From: Acanthamoeba sp. SK_2022b
Taxonomy: Eukaryota > Discosea > Longamoebia > Acanthamoebidae
Direction of reading: 5' to 3'
DNA length: 64,000 bases
Assembly (NCBI GenBank): GCA_027943245.1
Contig: JANDJZ010000063.1
Coordinates: 62,001 to 126,000, forward strand
Shown here: piece by piece, positions 61,001-64,000 of the stretch
Layout of the letters: the number at the start of each line of letters is the position of its first letter
Numbering within the stretch: position 1 is the first letter of the stretch
Program-made: the position numbers and the translations under genes
The notes under the pieces: generated by a model
Told to the model about the DNA's origin: nothing
Databases searched by the model: none
The model's input: only the letters and a program-made list of their open reading frames with translations

Positions 61001-61933
61001 GCACAGGTGAGACGAGTTGTAGACGCAAGCGACGTGGGTCCAGTCGGTCGACGTCCTGGGATACTCGAAGCCTGAGTCAGTGGTTGTCTCCAATGAAGAG
61101 AACACGATCTTGCACGACAGCTTTACCGCCGAAACGGTGACAACCAACGCAATGAGCGCAAGCACGTGAGATGTTTGGTTAGTCAGGCACCAGCTCGCCA
61201 ATGAGTGAGTATGGTGGAGGGAGAGGTACCGCGTAGAAGGAAGAAGCAGGAGCCGAAGTGGAGGTGACGAGCTGAAAGCGAAGGGTGCCGGGCCTCTGGG
61301 CGATAACGCGGGGCGCATAGGTGCTGGTGGCGTTCAGCTTAATCCAGGCGGCCACCGAGAACTGAGATGAGTCCGATCGTGGAAAGAGGTTCAAGGAGCT
61401 GATGACTACAACCAGAGCCCGCGCACTGGTATGAGTCAAGGCAATCAAGCACAGTGCTCACAACACGCTCTGTGCTTCGTCACGTACGGATGTTGCTGGT
61501 CGAGCTTGTGAGAGCGACGCAGCTGTTGAATTTGCCATCCGCATAAAAGGTCGCTCCGCCTGCGGCCGTTCCCCCTGTTTGTATTGCGACACCGGTGTCA
61601 GTTGTAGTAACCAACGCCCCAACAGACGACACGTGCCGTTTTTGTTTGCAGGCTTTAAACGTTGGCGAAGGAAGGGGGGGGGGTACCAGGTACGCTATTG
61701 AGACAGTAGCCAGAGAGCCCGCGATAGTTGCCTGCCCATAGTGGTGGTCAAGACAGGACAGGCCAGTGGTACCAACGTGGCCAAGAAGAAAGGAGAAGCA
61801 CGCGGTGTACCGTCAAATGAGTAGTAGGCCACCAAGGCGCCCCGCGAAGGAAAAGAGAAGCAGACCAACAACCACAGACTCAGACAAAGGCTGCGGCGCA
61901 GCAGCGTGCACACGCCGCCTGTTGCGGTACGCA
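58011..61933 (-). CDS. transmembrane RasGAP with LamG and Ig-like ectodomain
   Basis: A signal peptide (MRTATGGVCTLLRRSLCLSL, start 61933) leads straight into a LamG/concanavalin-like domain (LVAYYSFDGT; FSVAAWIKLNATS; TDWTHVACVYNSSHLCVAIN; GYMDELKFYDHGL), about 61850-60730. An Ig-like module follows (PKILSQPDGPTLDVPTGAVD, PRPTYQWQYL), about 60270-59760. One membrane span (GGVVGGVAGFVLLLLLVLLV) at about 59610-59550 ends in a basic stop (RRHGMRRRQKK). The RasGAP domain (59330-58020) has the arginine-finger loop GTLFRSNSLS, the FLR block GGFLFLRMLCPALMAPQVYG and VLQNLANDTLPGNKEHYMEQ, then a short acidic tail ending NNEDV. It should sit in the plasma membrane, binding outside ligands and turning off Ras inside. 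All catalytic elements are present. Exon limits approximate. Confidence 0.82.
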
Positions 61934-62073
61934 TAGCTGGTGAATTACAAATGACGTGCTCGTTCGTTGTTTTGCCCTCGTGTATATTCATTCTCCCAAT
62001 AGGAATGGGTCGGAGTTTGATCGAAAATTAAAACAGTTCAGATCATCGCCGCGGAGTACATTCTCTGTTCGCC

Positions 62074-64000
62074 CTACGCGGTGTCGTTGGGGGACCTGCG
62101 CGGAGGATAGGAAACGAAGGAGGGCGATGTGGTGCGTGACGGCCTAGGCGGCGGGGAAGCAAGCGAGGACGCTGATGCGACCCGTGCCGGCGGGCAGCTG
62201 CCGAGATTGTCGCTGGTGGTGGGCGTCGCAGAGGCAGCGGACGCCATCGTCGGGGGAGTGGGCGGCGGGCGGCGCTGAGCGAGCTTGGGACAGGCCGTGG
62301 GCGAAGATGGATTGACGGGGGACGAGGGCGCTGACGAGGTCGTCGGGAAGGCATGCCGAGCAGGAACGGTTGACTCTTCTGGCGGCATCGAGATCGAGCG
62401 CGAGGGCAACGTGCCCCGCTGCAACAGCTGCGAGCCCACGTTTGCCCCTGATTTGAAGGAGGGGCCGGAGGCCGCGGTGGTCGGTGGCAATGAGGAGGCC
62501 GACGCCGACGCCGACGCCGAGAGGCCGGAGCGGGTAGGGAAGGCGGTGCGGGCGTCCTTGAGCAGAGCGTCGGATTGGCTGGTGGCGGTCATGACGCGCT
62601 TGAGGTTGGGCACGGAAGCCGATGTGATCGACGGGGAGTTGAGCTGGCTCTGCTTCTGCTCGGTCGTCGTAGCGGAGGAGCTCGTTATGCGCATCGTCTT
62701 GTAGTCTCTGGCCGCCGCGTCCTTAGTGCCAAACTCCGGCATTGAGGCTGACGCTGTCCCGCCTGTGTGGTGGTGGCATTGGGAGTTTTGCGATGTGCAT
62801 CGTGAGTGGGTGAGTGGCCAGGGCACAGCTCATGGGGAGGTACGCGTACTGAGGCCGGGAATGCTGACGGTGGTGCCGCGGATCGTCTTGCTAGAGGCAA
62901 CCGGTTTCTCACGAGGCTCGCGAGCCAGAGAGAGCGTGAACAGGTCGGCCTCGCTCAAAACCGGCAGCTCGGCGAGGAACGTATAGAGCGGCTCCCTCTT
63001 CTCGAAGGCGTAGCCCGTCTGGAGGAGGAGGGGAAGAATTAGACAGCATGGCTTTCCGAGTGGGCGAGGATCAGGAGAACTTACCAGTTGGTACTGCTGC
63101 ACGCTCTCGATGATGTTGTAGACCATGCGGCGCTTGTTGATGTTGATCAGCCCTTCGAGCGTGTCCGAGTTGCCGTCTTCCATAAATGTGAGATCGCTGA
63201 GGTACACGCCACTGTGCACACCGCCACCACCAAGAACGGTCAGTCGAGACCACCCGCCCGAATGAGTTATGCCGGCCAAGAGCGTACACGAAGGGAATGG
63301 TGGGCGGGGCAGCCGCCTGGAGGGCGTCGCGGTATTTCTTGAACGAGGCCTCCGGATTCATCAAATCCTCCAGCTGGTTCAGCACCTGCCGAGGCGGAAC
63401 ACATAAACCGCAGTAGTTGAGTAACCTCGTGTCGACACACGCAAGTGGGGGGGGGGCTTACCTTGTTGGCTTTGTCCTCCTTCACGGTCTTCAGCCGGCT
63501 GACGGCAGAGAGGTTGAGTCCCGAAATGATGGCCATCAGGCTGTGGTAGTTATGGCACTGCCTCAATTGCTGCACGCAGGCGAGACGGGCGTTTCAGTCC
63601 ATCGAACATCGACGAACGTGATGGAGTGGGGGGGAGGTACCGCTGCCACGGCGGCGAACTTGGAAAACATCTTGCGTCGCGTCTTGGAGGTGGGCTGAAG
63701 CAGAATCATGCCCGCCACCCAGAGCGATACGGAGTTGGCTCGATCTGCTCACGCGCAACTGGATCAGAAAAGCATGCAACAAGCGCACACGAGCATGCAT
63801 GCATCGCATCCCACGACTCGAAGCTTGAAGCCAGCGAGGGTGTACTGATGAAGTTGATGACGTGATGCGCGCGGTACTTGAGCGAGTCCTTGTTCCATGC
63901 TCCGCTCAGCAATTCTTGTGGCTGTGCATCGCGTGATGACGACACAATTAGTGTTGGGGACAGAGCAGGGCGCATACTTGAGTGTGTCCAAGCTCAATCA
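62074..64000 (-). CDS. RasGEF (CDC25-homology) protein, 5' end outside the window
   Basis: The frame enters from the right edge. Visible CDC25-domain blocks in order are PQELLSGAWNKDSLKYRAHH, NSVSLWVAGMILLQPTSKTR, MFSKFAAVAA, RQCHNYHSLMAIISGLNLSA, VSRLKTV, ASFKKYRDALQAAAPPTIPF, VYLSDLTFMEDGNSDTLEG and NINKRRMVYNIIESVQQYQ. These match the SOS/Cdc25 catalytic fold that opens Ras for GTP loading. The C-terminal about 280 residues are Ser/Pro/Ala-rich with an ASASASAS run and no domain, ending SPNDTA at 62074. The N-terminus, where a REM domain would be expected, is missing here. It lies 140 bp upstream of the RasGAP gene on the same strand. Confidence 0.82.

Noticed and set aside
1..64000. Bacterial or viral contig
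   Set aside because: Phase-consistent GT-AG introns in nearly all genes, AATAAA signals and eukaryotic domain architectures throughout argue for a nuclear protist genome.

Overview
The window looks like nuclear DNA of a free-living amoeba, most likely Acanthamoeba (A. castellanii or a close relative). Coding regions are GC-rich and CpG-rich, and genes are split by many short GT-AG introns, mostly about 50-110 nt. Genes lie a few hundred bases apart on both strands with no operons. The content is what is known from that lineage: multidomain receptor kinases with cyclase domains, a tyrosine-type kinase, a rhodopsin-histidine kinase, and Ras regulators. The genus is inferred from sequence reading only; no search was run.

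Left part (1-12 kb). A PIF/Harbinger-type transposase runs off the left edge. Then come a small conserved membrane protein, an F-box protein (minus strand) and a CpG-poor stretch near 4.3-4.86 kb. A 7-kb minus-strand gene encodes a receptor with two PstS-like phosphate-binding-protein ectodomains, an EGF-like module, one membrane span, a kinase, a class III cyclase-type domain and a second kinase.

Middle (13-35 kb). A TMEM164-type membrane acyltransferase (+), a voltage-sensing PTEN-type phosphatase (-), a CruF/DUF422 carotenoid-type membrane protein (-), an ERMARD/DUF4209 protein (-), a RING protein (+), nucleostemin (GNL3, +), a protein of a fungal-type family (+), and an RCC1-SAM-tyrosine kinase (-).

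Right part (35-64 kb). A 9.5-kb minus gene reads as SPRY-zinc finger-CLU-TPR-RCC1-ankyrin. It shares a 159-bp divergent promoter with a plus-strand FHA-PBZ-BRCT-ATP-dependent DNA ligase. Then follow a four-CBS protein (-), a rhodopsin-histidine kinase-receiver hybrid (+), a GT61 glycosyltransferase (+), a LamG-Ig-transmembrane RasGAP (-) and a RasGEF (-) that leaves the window.

Themes. Most genes are signalling proteins joining a sensor to a catalytic domain in one chain: phosphate-like ligand to kinase, voltage to phosphoinositide phosphatase, light to histidine kinase, adhesion module to RasGAP, and broken-chain ends or poly(ADP-ribose) to DNA ligase. The RasGAP and RasGEF sit side by side. 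Exon limits marked exact were checked for phase; other gene spans are start-to-stop with internal exons read approximately.
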